From assembly GCA_015680685.1 (NCBI GenBank), contig MNCI01005798.1:514406-578405 (forward strand): 64,000 bases of DNA. Reading direction: 5' to 3'. Shown here one piece after another: positions 37,382 to 48,719 of this stretch. Position 1 is the first letter of the stretch, and each line of letters begins with the position of its first letter. The DNA is from Gnetum montanum (lineage: Eukaryota; Streptophyta; Gnetopsida; Gnetales; Gnetaceae). The position numbers were made by a program, and so were the translations under genes. The notes below the pieces were generated by a model that searched no databases, was not told the DNA's origin, and saw only the letters and a program-made list of their open reading frames with translations.

Positions 37382-39796
37382 ATGGATTCCTTTTACTCAA
37401 ACACAACCACCATGGTCGCCACCGATCTGGGTGTCGCACCTATCAATCCTGCAGCAGCCACAGGACCAGCTCTTGGCGCAACAGGGCCTCAGGGACCATT
37501 GCGCCGTTCATTAAGGCTCCAGGGAAAAGAGCCTATCTTCATGGTTATAACCCCTGAAGAATACAATTTCATATGCATTAAGATCCAAGCAAGGCTGGCT
37601 CTCATGCCGAGCTGGAGGCAAAACGAAACTTCGAGGTGATCCACCGAGGGGGTTATGATTTTAAGCCAACAGCTTACGACATAATTCCCTTGACCGAACA
37701 CCAACACGAACTTATCACATAGTTGGTCATGGCCAAAGGCCAAGCTTCACAAGCTGTGGTGGAGTCCCAGCACGTAGAAGAAGAGGATGAATTTGAGGCC
37801 CAGTTGGAACATTCGTTCCATACTCTGGAACCTTCGTTCCATACACTGAGCCCCCATATGTATGTAAATCTCCTCCTTCCTTTCAACGGAGAGGCCGCCT
37901 CTCTTAACACAGCCCCGACGGCACAGATGCACGTCCCTGTTCTTCCACAGGATGCTACGCAAACGGTTGGGCAGCAGGTACAAATTCCCCACAATGACGT
38001 GGGGCCGGTGTCGTCACCACGCGTACTTAATATCCCAGTGGTGGTCCCGGCGACCGTTCCACCCCACTTCATTCATCAGATGCAGCCTCACAATATATCT
38101 GCGACGCGCCCGATGCAAACCTTGTTTTATCCCCCCCCCCCCCCCCCGACCCAACAGATTACCGCAACCGTCCAACCACCAACTTACATCCAACAACCTG
38201 CTGCTGGTCAATGGGCCAACCCGGCGGCGCAACAGATCCAGTCTGTCATGCACGGCGCGCAACCCCTGGTCGCACCTGTGACATATGTTCCACAAGGAGT
38301 ACCGCAGTATTTACATCCTTCTCTTGCGCAGCAGGCGACAGTCAACCCCCCTGTGCAAGCCAACGGGTGGTGGTCTTCACAGACTCCCCCACCTGTCAGG
38401 ATCCCCGCCCCTCCAGCAGCCGGTTGACCTCGCCCGTCTTTTCCCTTTCCTGGCGCCACCCTCCCGGTCCAACCTCCTGTGCCATCCACACAAACACCTC
38501 CGCCGACGGGTCTGGACCAAGCCTTCCAGCTTATCCAGAAACTTATTGAGGAGGTCCGCCATCTTAAGGCTGCTGGGTCTGACACCATTCAGATCATGGA
38601 ATTTTACCAGGATGATCCGATCAGCCCAGCGGTCCCCATGCTGTCGTTGCCACCAGGGATGTCCCTCCCTCACTTTACCAAGTATAATGGGGAGGGGGAT
38701 CCCAATACTCACCTGGCCACCTTCAGATCTGAGTCCTTGTTATTGCAATAATGGCCGCACACACTAATCCGAGTCTTCGCGATGACGTTAACAGGGAAGG
38801 CTTTAGACTGGTATAGAGCTCTCCCACGCTCTTCCATCTCAACCTTGGAAGAGCTGCTGATTCAATTTGTGACCCGTTTCAAATACAACCTGAAACCAGA
38901 AGTCACGTTGGATCAGCTTATGGGGGTGAAGCAAGACCCGCTCGAGCCAGTCCAAAAGTTTATACAGCATTGGAATGCTACCTTGAATGAGATCCGCGAC
39001 CCGATCGTGGACTCCCATCTGTTGGCAATATTCAAAGGTGCAGTCAACGACTTCATTAAGTCTAAACTGTATTATCTCTCCCCTGGTAATGTACATCAGG
39101 CCTTCGCACAAGTTAGAAGCATCCAAGATGTTGCGGAGGCCAGCAAAGACCCGGCGTATGTCGTCTACAAGAATGCACACAACAAGGCCAAAGACAAGGG
39201 TAAGGTGGCAACAACGACGGTAGCCGCGATGATTGAAAGCGTAAAGAACAAGAACAAGAAGGCCGCCCACAACAACGCCTCCCGAGGCCACGGCTGGTGC
39301 CGGCACCAGCCAAACCACAGCTGCCCCTAAAGGTTCTCCCCAGCCAAAGCCAAATTTTGAGCGTAAAGATCATTCAAAATATGCAGCTTTACCTGTAAAG
39401 CATTCTGAATTGCTGAAAAAACTGTTAGTGAAAGGGCACATTCAACCTAAGAAGGTATCCAAGGAAGCCCTGAAGCATCACAGACGTCACTGTGAACTGT
39501 TGAAGGACCCTTCTTTAGCTCTGCCTAACGAACCAGCAGTTCCGAGATCTTTCAGGCTGGACCGTTTCTGTGACTACCACCAGATGTGTGGTCATGACAT
39601 GGATTACTGCTGGGCATTGAAGGACGACATTCAGCGCATGATCGATGAAGGTCATCTAAAATTAGACAGTAGTAACCCGACGCGTCTGGAAAACCAAACA
39701 CTGCATGTATACAAGGATCCATTGAACGCAAACTACGATCCTTATACAATCATTGTGGTAAGTACAGACGGTGAGTGTAAGGGAACGCCGAAATAG
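37382..39796 (+). pseudogene. gag: gag of element C, several frameshifts and stops
   Basis: Start ATG at 37382 (MDSFYSN), about 250 nt after the primer site. N-terminal part to 37604, then a 1-nt frameshift; 37723-38427 is a Pro/Gln-rich region that includes a run of 17 C (38131-38147) coding Pro. The capsid is 38479-39330: MEFYQDDPISPAVPMLSLPP, FTKYNGEGDPNTHLATF, GKALDWYRALPRSSISTLEE, FIKSKLYYLSPG. A stop TAA at 38749-38751 replaces Gln (B has QQW). After another frameshift 39410-39796 carries a zinc-knuckle-like CDYHQMCGHDMDYC. Stops at 38425 and 39794 break it again. This is the best preserved Gag in the window. Confidence 0.93.
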
Positions 39797-39799
39797 CCT

Positions 39800-41193
39800 T
39801 TTGTTTTGCGCGTGCCCGCCAGCTCACCAAGGGGGCCAACTACTTCAGCGGTAGCCAGTGGGGTCTCACGGCCACCTTTCATTATACGGGCACCTTCCCA
39901 AGTACGTCCTCAGTTACGCGACAGTACTCAAGCCGCGGCTCCATCCGCACCCACGCCTAGAGTGCCCTTCATTATCAGGGCGCCAGAACCATGGCCTGCT
40001 CCTCTCACGTAGGGGCAGACCTCCGGTCAAAACCACCAGCCATCACCTTTCAAGCGAAAAGGGGAGAATATCGCAGTTAACGCAACAAAAGACCATCTTA
40101 CGCTCGGCTTCCCTAAGCCCAGGCCCCTGGCCTCTGTGCTTTTGTCCATGCCTCAGAAGCAGGCTAAAGATACAGAAACACAGCCACCTCCTCTTGGCAG
40201 GAAGAAGAACAATCCCCCCACTGACACTGCTCCGCCTCGAGAGATCCGTCGTTTGGGCCGAATGGAGGAAGACAAGGGGGATAAAAAACCCAGCCGAGAG
40301 AAGGACCTCCTTGGTGCATTCACGCAGGTCAAGCAAGCTCTTAAGAAAAAGAACACAACGCTGAGCCTGTATGACTTATTGATGACATCTCGAGAACACC
40401 GTGAGGCTATGGTATGCGTGCTGACATCCATATCGGTGGATGCCAACTTGCCGGCAGAAGAGGAAGCGATACACGCTATCATGTTTCCTTCCGAAGCCGA
40501 ACAACCCAAGCCTACCTTGTTGACCTTCCTGGATGAGTCTGTCAAAGATGATCCGGAGAAAGGTCAAGTAACGACTAAGCCTATGTTCATTACCATTCGG
40601 GTCGGCCAATACCGGATCCGGAGAGTGCACGTGGATGATGGCACAGCAACCAACGTCATTCCCTATTCCATAGTGGATAGATTGGGATTGGTCAATCAGA
40701 TCACTCCCACAGTGACAGCCTGCATGAAATCGTTCAACGGAGCATGGGTTCAAGTCAAGGGGACGGTACGTATTGAGTTTGTGGCGGGGAATCAATTCCC
40801 AACCGAAACCACATTCTTAGTCATCGAGGAGATGCCTGGTTTCAACTTGATCTTAGGGAGGTCGTGGTTAGCCTAGCTGAGGGCGGTTTCGTCGTCGATA
40901 CATCAAGAGATACACCTGCCCTACGCCGGAGGGGAGGTTATCATATGCGGCGACGAGGTCACCCCCAGGATCGTCAACAACATTGAAGAAGAATGAGGTT
41001 CGGAGATCGAGACAATTGACGATCAGTCCCATCCCCAAGTCCCCGAAAAAACTGATAACAATGACAACGGTCTAGCCTGGGCCGACCTGCCATTTCCGGA
41101 TGATAGCGTAGAGGAGTCAAACCATAAGCCTCCTCGCTCTTACGCAGCGCTCAACGTGAAAGCCATTAAGAGACAATTGTGTATCGACGGTTG
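39800..41193 (+). pseudogene. pro: Gag-protease linker and aspartic protease of element C
   Basis: A Pro-rich linker with two copies of a PFIIRAP motif (39880-40010), then 40136-40876: SLYDLLMTSREHREAMVC, VTTKPMFITIRVGQYRIR, the active-site box HVDDGTATNVIP and the closing FNLILGRSWLA. The catalytic triplet is DDG rather than DTG or DSG. A stop TAG at 40874-40876 replaces the Gln kept in A and B (WLAQLRA), and a TGA follows at 40996. The acidic tail then continues to IKRQL at about 41180. No clear splice donor for a pro-to-RT intron could be fixed. Confidence 0.9.
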
Positions 41194-41416
41194 AACAATG
41201 GTCTTCTGCATGTACTACCATTTTCAAGTTAGCATACTCCCCGTTTAGCAGCTTCTTTTGTTTATTTCAACATACTTTTATGCTATATTTTCTTTCTGGG
41301 TTTACGCTTTTCAATTGTTGTGTGTTTTATCGTACTCGCGTTAGCTACGCTTTCTCATTCCTTTACGCATTTATCCAGGATTACATTTTTATTACTAGTT
41401 ACGCAGCTGGCCCTCT

Positions 41417-41896
41417 GGCCCGCAATGGCCTTAAACTAGTAGCTAGTTTACGCAAACGCATATGTTGGCCCGCAACGGCCTTAAACTAGTAATGCAGGAT
41501 TATTTATTATCATTTACGCAGTTACCCTCTGGCCTGCAACGGCCTTAAACTAGTAGCTAGTTTACGCAAACTCATATGTTGGCCTGAAACAGCCTTAAAC
41601 TAGTAATGCAGGATTATTTATTATCATTTACGTAGTTACCCTCCGGCCCGCAACGGCCTTAAACTAGTTATCCGGAGTTATCTACAATCACCATTTACGC
41701 TTTCTTTACACTACGCAGTCGACCCGCAACGGCCTTAAACTAGTTATCTGGAGTTATCTACAATCAGCATTTACGCTTTCTTTACACTACGCAGTCGGCC
41801 CGCAACGGCCTTAAACTAGTTATCCGGAGTTATCTACAATCACCATTTACGCTTTCTTTACTTTGCGCATCAGGCCCGCAACGGCCTTAAACTAGG
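41417..41896 (+). repeat. Post-protease repeat field of element C: eight hairpin-TTAAACTAG units
   Basis: Eight units GGCCCGCAACGGCC-TTAAACTAG at 41417, 41467, 41531, 41581, 41645, 41721, 41797 and 41873. The GGCC-n6-GGCC part can form a 4-bp stem. Spacers of about 40-55 nt are also similar to each other (TACGCTTTCTTTAC, TATTTATTATCATTTACGC). Units change mainly by single transitions. No open frame runs through. Confidence 0.9.
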
Positions 41897-42083
41897 AATT
41901 ACGCTATCATTATTACTTAGGTGAACTTTTCAACAGTTACACTCGTACTCTATCGATGAAACACAAAAAAAATATATATGTAATTAATTTTCAATGCATC
42001 CACCAGGTTTTATAACATGTCTTTCTAGTCATTCATAACATGATACTACACTCAACATTAACAAAATTTTGCGTAAATAATAA

Positions 42084-45000
42084 TTACGCATCCCCCCTAC
42101 TGCCACTATCACCGGTATCTCTTAACTCTGAATCTAGCCCCAAAAGGTCGTCCTCCAGTGGGCCATCATTTCTGGGAATTATCCCTTCATGAAAGATTGC
42201 CTCTTCACGAGGCTCTCGTTCTGGTATTGGCTCCATAGGAGGACACTCTTCATCGCTTCGTTCCACCTCTGCTCCCATAGTTTCCTCTCCCAGCCCTTCA
42301 GCTGGCATACTTTCTCTACCTTCTTCCGGTACCTAAAACCAAATAACATCAAAATTAGAATAGACGACGCTAGTCAGAAAATTTTCCAACTAAGTCATGC
42401 GTAAACTTAATCGCGACAGCCCTACTTCCACGGCAAAGGGAAGCTTGTCCAAACCAGCCCACAAACGCTGCATGATCTCGTCCTCTGTCAGGTCTGGCCA
42501 CACATCCTTACCCAACGCAACCCCAGCTTTCACCTTCCCTTTCTCCACGCTACTCCAGTGGGGTGGATCTGGGAAGAAAGTAGGGATTGTAGCCTAATTC
42601 CCAGGGAAAACCATTGCTTTCTCTGGGGATGCAGTTACGGTCACCTGCTCTTCGAACTTCTTGAAAGATTCAGACGCTCCGCTGGTGTCCACGAAAACCT
42701 CCAGGGATCGAGCTTTAATGGCGGAATCATGGTAACGTTTTCTATAAGCGGCGCTTTCCCTTTTATACACATGCTTGTGGTCCTTCTCCTTCTGCCCCCA
42801 TTCCTGTACGCTGGTGCAGTAGTCCCTCCAGTCCCAGCTTTTCTGAGCTAGGAGTTCAATTTGCATCCTTTGCTCTACTAACACCCGACTGGTCTGTACG
42901 CTGTTCTTGATGGCTGTCCAATAACGGGAGTGATCAATAATAGCGGTACACCAATCTTCATCCCCCATCACTCGAGCCTATAGGAATTCGTACCGTGCCC
43001 TTAGGTCCTCGACTTCCTTGGTCAAGGATTCAACCTTCTCGTCCGACCGTTGCAGCCTTTTCCATAGGCTTTCATTAACATTCCTACTTTCCCATATGGA
43101 GCGTGTCAAGCGTAACGCACATTTACGCATTTCCTCATAAATGTGGCGTGGCATGACTGCCCCATCAGATGGGGGCTCCACTGTGTCCAGATCAATGGGC
43201 TCCGCGGGATCCCATCGGAGGTAAGCTCCTGACAGAAAACAAGCATCAATACGTATGACACATTACTAAGACATTATGTTGTAACCTTGTTATGGCTATA
43301 ACTTACCAGCGCCAGGTTCAACGCATTCCAGACGCTCGATCATGTTGCTGACGATGCCTTCCATGAAGGAAAATTTATCGGGGAAGTCTCTCCACATTTT
43401 GCTCACAGCAGCAGACGTTGAGGCATCCTCTTCCCCTATAGCGTAATTTTGTTAGACACTCCCTCTAGTAACAGATTTTTCAAACACGCTAACACACTCA
43501 TTACCTCTGCCGGTGACAGTGGCGATTTCATCAACATCTTCTGTATCTTTTTCTCTTTCATGCACTGGAGTCCGTGCATCACTGGTTCCAGTGGCTGGGG
43601 CCTCCTCAAGCACCCCAGCCTGTACGCGGCTTCTGCTAGCAGCTGGGGCTGCCTCATGCACTGGAACCTGCACATGGCTCATATTAACAGTTTGAGCCTC
43701 TTCTTCCAAAATGGAGGCCCCCTCGCCATGGCTTAGTATCATCGCCCCTGTCTCAGGGGTCAATTGCCCTGTCATTTTTACTGTTTACACCACCATACGT
43801 TAGCATATAATTCCAGATCATCTAAGTAAAGCATTGCGTATACAGTCCTTTCACACTTACCAGGTGGAGGCTTATTCCGCTGCACCTTGATCCCAACAGT
43901 TTGGCCTGCATCACCCCCAGGGGCCTCAGTTAGGCAGAGCCTCTTCCGCCGAGCTACCGGTTCCACAATTTCCTCTGCCAGACGTTTCCCCCACGAGGCG
44001 TCGCTAGTGTAGGTAGGCATTATCCCACCTACGCTGTCGAGACCTCGCACTTGGGGCACCGTCAAGCCTTTAGTCGTTACAGACAACGACTCCACGATCC
44101 CTTCCGGTGGATCCTGCCCACGGGTAGTGCTGAAAATGTAGGCTATCCAAGGTCTGGATAGCTGGTCTTGGTCTTGCTGTGCCCAGACCCCATTCCTCTG
44201 AATGACCAGAAACTCAGCAAACCGCCGGAGGCAAGCTATGAAAAGGCGTAATGCACATTGAAGCAGGACTCAAGCTTCTTGCGAAGCTTGACCATTTCAC
44301 TGCACAGTCCCTTGGCCAGATGGCTCGCCCAATCGAACCTGGTTCCCTCTTCCAGGACCTCTCGCATAATACGGGTCTGTTCTACTGAAAATAACTTCGC
44401 CTGCGAGAGGGTTTTGGGGAAGGTTCGGGCCCGAAAAAGGGGATAAAGTGTCTTGGCAGTTCCCATCTCGAATTTCTCACAAGGAAACCCCTTGGTCTCT
44501 TTAGGGATCCTCACCCACTCCTTCAGAAACTCCTCAACTCTAGGGCTCCTCTTAATCTTCTCCTTTACGGGAAGGCTGTTCAAGGGGATGCCAAATAGGT
44601 CCAAGAAGAGCTGAGCGTTAATATCGAAGTTTATGCGCACGTTATGCATGTGTGTGCTAAAACAATCCGCCTTCTCGCTGAAGGAGTTGACCAAGGTTAT
44701 CATTTCACTGGCGGGGACATTAGGGGTCACAGCAAAAAACAGGCGCATCAGCCCTGCTGCCTCGATCTTAGTGGTCACTGCGACTGGGACCGCCGAGTGG
44801 CCGAGCCAACGTTGTGCCTCCTTAATATCGCCGTAACAAAAGAGAACATCCCTTGCCTCGCGGCCGGAAATCGTAAGGATAATCTCCTGGGATTCCCTGA
44901 CTGAAAGGCATAAAACGCAAGTCAAACAGAAACACTATTACATAGTATCCATGACTCACAACTACACGCATAACATTAGAACACGGAGCGGCCTTACCGG

Positions 45001-46117
45001 GGCCAAACGGCAACGGAAATGGCGGGAGTTCCTTCTGCACGTCCTTGACGGTGAGGGGCGGATCCAAGGTCCAGTCATCGTGCAGCCACCCGAGTTCCGA
45101 AAAATTGTTAAAAGGGCGCTCGTAGCGGGTGTGATACTCACGCATCTCATGGCCAATTTTCCTGATAACACCGGCACGCACGTTGTTGGTCGCGGTAAAC
45201 GCCATTATTGTCGTTTCGGCCCAGGCCAACGTATCACCATCGCCAATTAACCTATTGTCATGTATAAAAAACCTGTACCATACAGCGTAGGCTTATTTTA
45301 CATTTTGCACATAGACTTCTCCTACATCGCACGTAGACAACAAAATAGAAAAGTAGACACCAATAAAATTCGCTTACCCGCCCGTGTAGTACATTGTGCC
45401 TTATGGGTTCTGGAAGTACGTCAACACATGGCGAGCCACGAACAGCGTGTTATACCCATGATAACAGCTGAAACGGGCCATATCCCAGATCCAGTGTAAG
45501 CTTCTCATACCTCGGGCACTAAGCGCTTGGTCCTCGGGATGGCCCGTGTCGATGGCCCCGTCTGTTAAGTAAGCCAGAATCCCCTGTGCAGACCCCGCCA
45601 ACAGGTGCTCTAAAATAGCACCGGCAACATCACCAGTCACATTAGACAAGACAATGATGCTGAAGTTGCGCAGTAAAAACTGCAGAAACTCCAGTGCCCC
45701 CTTTCGGAACCAGATGGGCTTCAGCGCGACGCTGTATAGGAAAGCCAAAGCGTATATTAACACCTACATTCGCATTTTCATGACTAACACAAAAAACTCA
45801 TAAAACGCACCCAGGCCGAAATCGCCCAAACCCTTGCAATAACGCAAGGTTCGTCCCTGACAACGGCGGTAAACGCAACCCTTTCAAACCCTCGCATTAG
45901 CCCGAGGTCCATAACTCGAAATCAACATGCACGCAAACGAAAATATACCACGAAAAGCAGCCATAGAAACGAACGTAATCATGTAAGAAATGACTAATAG
46001 GTTCAACGGCGTGGGGTCACGAACATCGATCAACGCCTGTGAAACATGGTCCAGAGTTGCTTGCATTTCGTCGATTTTGGCCAGTTTTGTGTTCTTCTTC
46101 TTGATCTTCGGTGCCAT
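42084..46117 (-). pseudogene. Antisense multi-exon gene, copy C (unknown function)
   Basis: Minus-strand exons (5' to 3'): 46117 to about 46000 (MAPKIKKKN, KIDEMQATLDHVSQALID), about 45731-45378 (IWFRKGALEFLQFLL, WIWDMARFSCYHGYN; donor GTAAGC), 45251-44998 (ELGWLHDDWTLDPPLTVKD; donor GTAAGG), 44900-43861 (acceptor TGCCTTTCAG; FSEKADCFSTHMHNVRINFD, LFLDLFGIPLNSLP; donor GTAAGT), about 43775-43505 (Glu/Ala-rich), 43435-43307 (DKFSFMEGIVSNMIERL; donor GTAAGT), 43228 to about 42404 (LRWDPAEPID, then a coiled-coil-like region with WGQKEKDHKHVYKRESAAYR) and 42332-42084 (VPEEGRESMP, acidic tail, stop). A 1-nt deletion near 44240 and stops near 42977 and 42594 break it. Donors of exons 1 and 7 appear changed from GT to AT. 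Total about 1,050-1,100 codons. Family not recognised. Confidence 0.85.
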
Positions 46118-46267
46118 TGCGACGGCTTCAGAATTCTTTCATAGCTTAACACTTGCAAATCTTCGCGAGATTACACGCCCTAACTCTCTGCTCTTTCTTT
46201 TCTCAATGACAGTTACGAATTTGAATTCTCAATAGCCAATAGCCTATTCTCATTGAAAAACCACTTG

Positions 46268-46275
46268 CTTATATG
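46268..46275 (-). promoter_or_regulatory. TATA box of antisense gene copy C
   Basis: Minus strand GCATATAAGC; its CAT is 158 nt before the start codon at 46117, the same distance as in B. It faces away from RT, within the spacer. Confidence 0.7.
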
Positions 46276-46373
46276 CGAAGATCACCGCCTTGATATCCGA
46301 TTTCAGCGGGATTTTCCTAAAATGAACCCTGAAAATCAAGTTATTAATGCGGCCGATATCACATGCGCCACTG

Positions 46374-46396
46374 TCCGAAATGACGTTAAACTACCA
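46374..46396 (+). repeat. Single pre-RT hairpin-TTAAACT unit of element C
   Basis: GTCCGAAATGACGTTAAACT, followed by ACC: an inverted repeat GTCCG/GAC followed by TTAAACT, at the place where A, B and F have several such units. Confidence 0.5.
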
Positions 46397-46519
46397 CATC
46401 TTATCACCTCGTAATCGGGTTACATTGATTACAGCTTGTCTATAATATTCAAAATTTAGTTAGCCTTCCACATTCGGCGACATCACGTCACTTGTCTCCT
46501 AACCATTTACGCACTCACC

Positions 46520-46530
46520 GGTTTTGCAGG
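46520..46530 (+). other. Splice-acceptor-like site before the RT leader of C
   Basis: GGTTTTGCAG (46520-46529) then GACAGATGG. Corresponding CAG ends precede the RT leader in A (8380) and, on the minus strand, in B (about 18680). Ogre elements are known to have an intron between the protease and RT genes, which fits. The donor is not located. Confidence 0.55.
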
Positions 46531-48250
46531 ACAGATGGAGAATGGACGCCACAGTTTCAGCACCCTTAACTTTGACAGGCCCATATGGGAAGTTAATCAG
46601 ACAGTTTGACTCCACGCATGTTAACCTCCCTTTAGAAAGCGTAACCATAGCTGCGTCGGAGACGTCCCCAGAATGGCCAGAACAGTCAACGCACATGCTA
46701 GACGTGGAGGCTGGAGACATAATCGAGGACTCCCTCAGTGAGGTCCCTATCGTTACGCATAAGGGTGAGACTAAAACGCTCAAAGTCAGTTCTTTGTTAG
46801 ACGAAAAAATGCACAACGCTATAAAATGGGTCCTGCAAGACAAAATTATTGTCTTTGCATGGTCATACGAGGATATGCCTGGGTTAGATCCTAGGTTAAT
46901 CCAGCATAACATTATCCTAGACCCACAGATTAAAGCAGTTAGGCAAAAGGTACGCAAAATCAAACCAGAGATCGCACTAGCGGTGCGTGATGAAATCACC
47001 AAGCTATACCAGGCTAGTTTCATCCGCGTGGTCGATTACTCAGACTGGGTATCTAACATTGTGGTCGTGCCGAAGAAGACCGGGAGTATACGCATATGCA
47101 TAGACTTTCGGGATTTGAATAAGGCCACAATCAAGGATAACTTCCCATTGCTAAGTATCGACCAGCTAGTGGATACAACAGCTGGGCATGCGCTTCTGTC
47201 CTTCATGGATGGCTTTTCAGGCTACAACCAGATTCGCATTAACCCAGAACACCAATTGACCACGACGTTCATGACACCCTGGGGTACCTTTTGCTACACC
47301 ATGATTCCTTTTGGTCTGAAGAACGCCGGAGCAACGTACCAACGGGCCATGACATACATCTTCAGCGATTACCTCCTAGGAAGGCTGAATGATTACGTAA
47401 ACGACATAGCTGTAAAGTCTTTGAAGTTGGAAGATCATTCAAAGGACCTGGAGTTAGTCCTTAAAAGATGTTCCACATATAAGCTTCGGCTTAACCCAAA
47501 GAAGTGTGTATTCGGAGTCAAAACCGGATGCATGCTGGGGTTTGTGGTATCGGAAATCGGCATATGAGTTGACCCTGATAAGGTCAAAGCCATTGTCGAG
47601 TTAACACCTCCCATAGATCTCAAGCAATTACGCGGGTTGCAGGGACACTTACAATTTATACGCCAGTTCATTTCGAGGTTAACCGACAAGTTACACCCTA
47701 TGCAACACTTGCTGAAGAAGGAGGTTAATTTCGAATGGACCGACGATTGCCAACATGCGTTTGATAGTTTAAAACAAGAACTGTAGCATCTACCAACGGT
47801 GTTCCTGCCACAAAGGGACTTACCATTCTACATTTACCTCGGTACTTCGGACGTAGCAATAGTAGCGTTACTTTGTCAAAAAAGGGATGATGAGTAGGAA
47901 GTGCCCATCTACTACTTAAGTCATGCTCTATGCACATACAAAACGAGATACAACGACGTCGAGCGTAATTTCTTAGCATTAGTTTTTACGCTTAAGAAAT
48001 GTAGGCACTATCTTTTTTGTAGTCAAGTTAACGTCATCTGTAAAAACAACATTCTTAGAGCCATTACGCATAGCTTATACGAGATTAGTAAAATAGCTTG
48101 CTAGAAGGCTATCACGGTAGAATTCGATCTGCACTATATTGGCCAATCATCCACGAAAGGCCAAGCGATAGCTAACCAGTTAATAACTTCACCGATTAAC
48201 AATCACGCAACCATAGAGCCAAAGTTCCTGGATGAACATGTACATAGCCT
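46530..48250 (+). pseudogene. RT leader, reverse transcriptase and first RNase H of element C
   Basis: The leader (46560-46830) has PLTLTGPYGKLIRQFD and KTLKVSSLLDE. RT then follows: MPGLDPRLIQHNIILDP, RDEITKLYQASFIRVVDYSD, ICIDFRDLNKATIKDNFP, FMDGFSGYNQIRINPEHQ, PFGLKNAGATYQRAM. The catalytic box is NDYVNDIAVKS: the first Asp of YVDD is Asn, so this RT is inactive. A TGA at 47565-47567 stands for Arg (F has GIRVDPDKVK). RNase H follows at about 47760-48200 (FYIYLGTSD, YNDVERNFLALVFTLKKCRH), with stops at about 47787, 47897 and 48102, all explicable as C-to-T or G-to-A changes. Confidence 0.95.
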
Positions 48251-48260
48251 AAGCCCTGTC

Positions 48261-48700
48261 TTGACAGGCCTCGAAGCAACGTTATATTTCGACGGAGCTT
48301 CCACTGCTATAGGCGGCAGTGCTGCCACTGTTCTTACGCTATCGCCTGAGGATGTGCGTCTACACGCTTATCGCTTGACCTTCCCTTGTACGAACAATGT
48401 AGCCGAGTACGAGGGGCTCCTCAGGGGATTACTAACTGCAGGTGAACTCGATGTTCAACACTTGGCAGTTAGGGGCGATTCGATGCTTGTCATAAATCAA
48501 ATCACTGAAGTCTATGCCTGCAAGACTGTACATTTGCAGCCTTACTACGATCAGGCTAAAGATCTTCTGAAGTGATTTACGACCTTCGACGCCCAACACG
48601 TCCCACGGACTGACAACACGCTGGCCGACGCACTGGAAACCCTGGCTTTACACGTGCCTTCACACCTGTTTAACACCTGCCCTGCCTTAATTACAGACTG
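48261..48700 (+). pseudogene. Second (archaeal-type) RNase H of element C
   Basis: EATLYFDGASTAIGGSAATV, TNNVAEYEGLLRGLL, VRGDSMLVINQITEVYACK, then HVPRTDNTLADALETLA. The acidic residues expected of an RNase H (the D of FDGAS, the E of AEYEGL, the D of RGDS and the D of LADAL) are all present. A stop TGA at 48573-48575 stands for Gln (F and B have a Gln here). This duplicated RNase H type defines the Tat lineage. Confidence 0.92.
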
Positions 48701-48719
48701 CGCAGACCCTATCATTCAG

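Noticed and set aside
38208-38712. Long minus-strand frames (126 and 111 codons) over the Pro-rich gag part of C
   Set aside because: Shadows of a GC-rich gag coding strand. They do not continue the antisense gene, lack splice signals and have no match in B.
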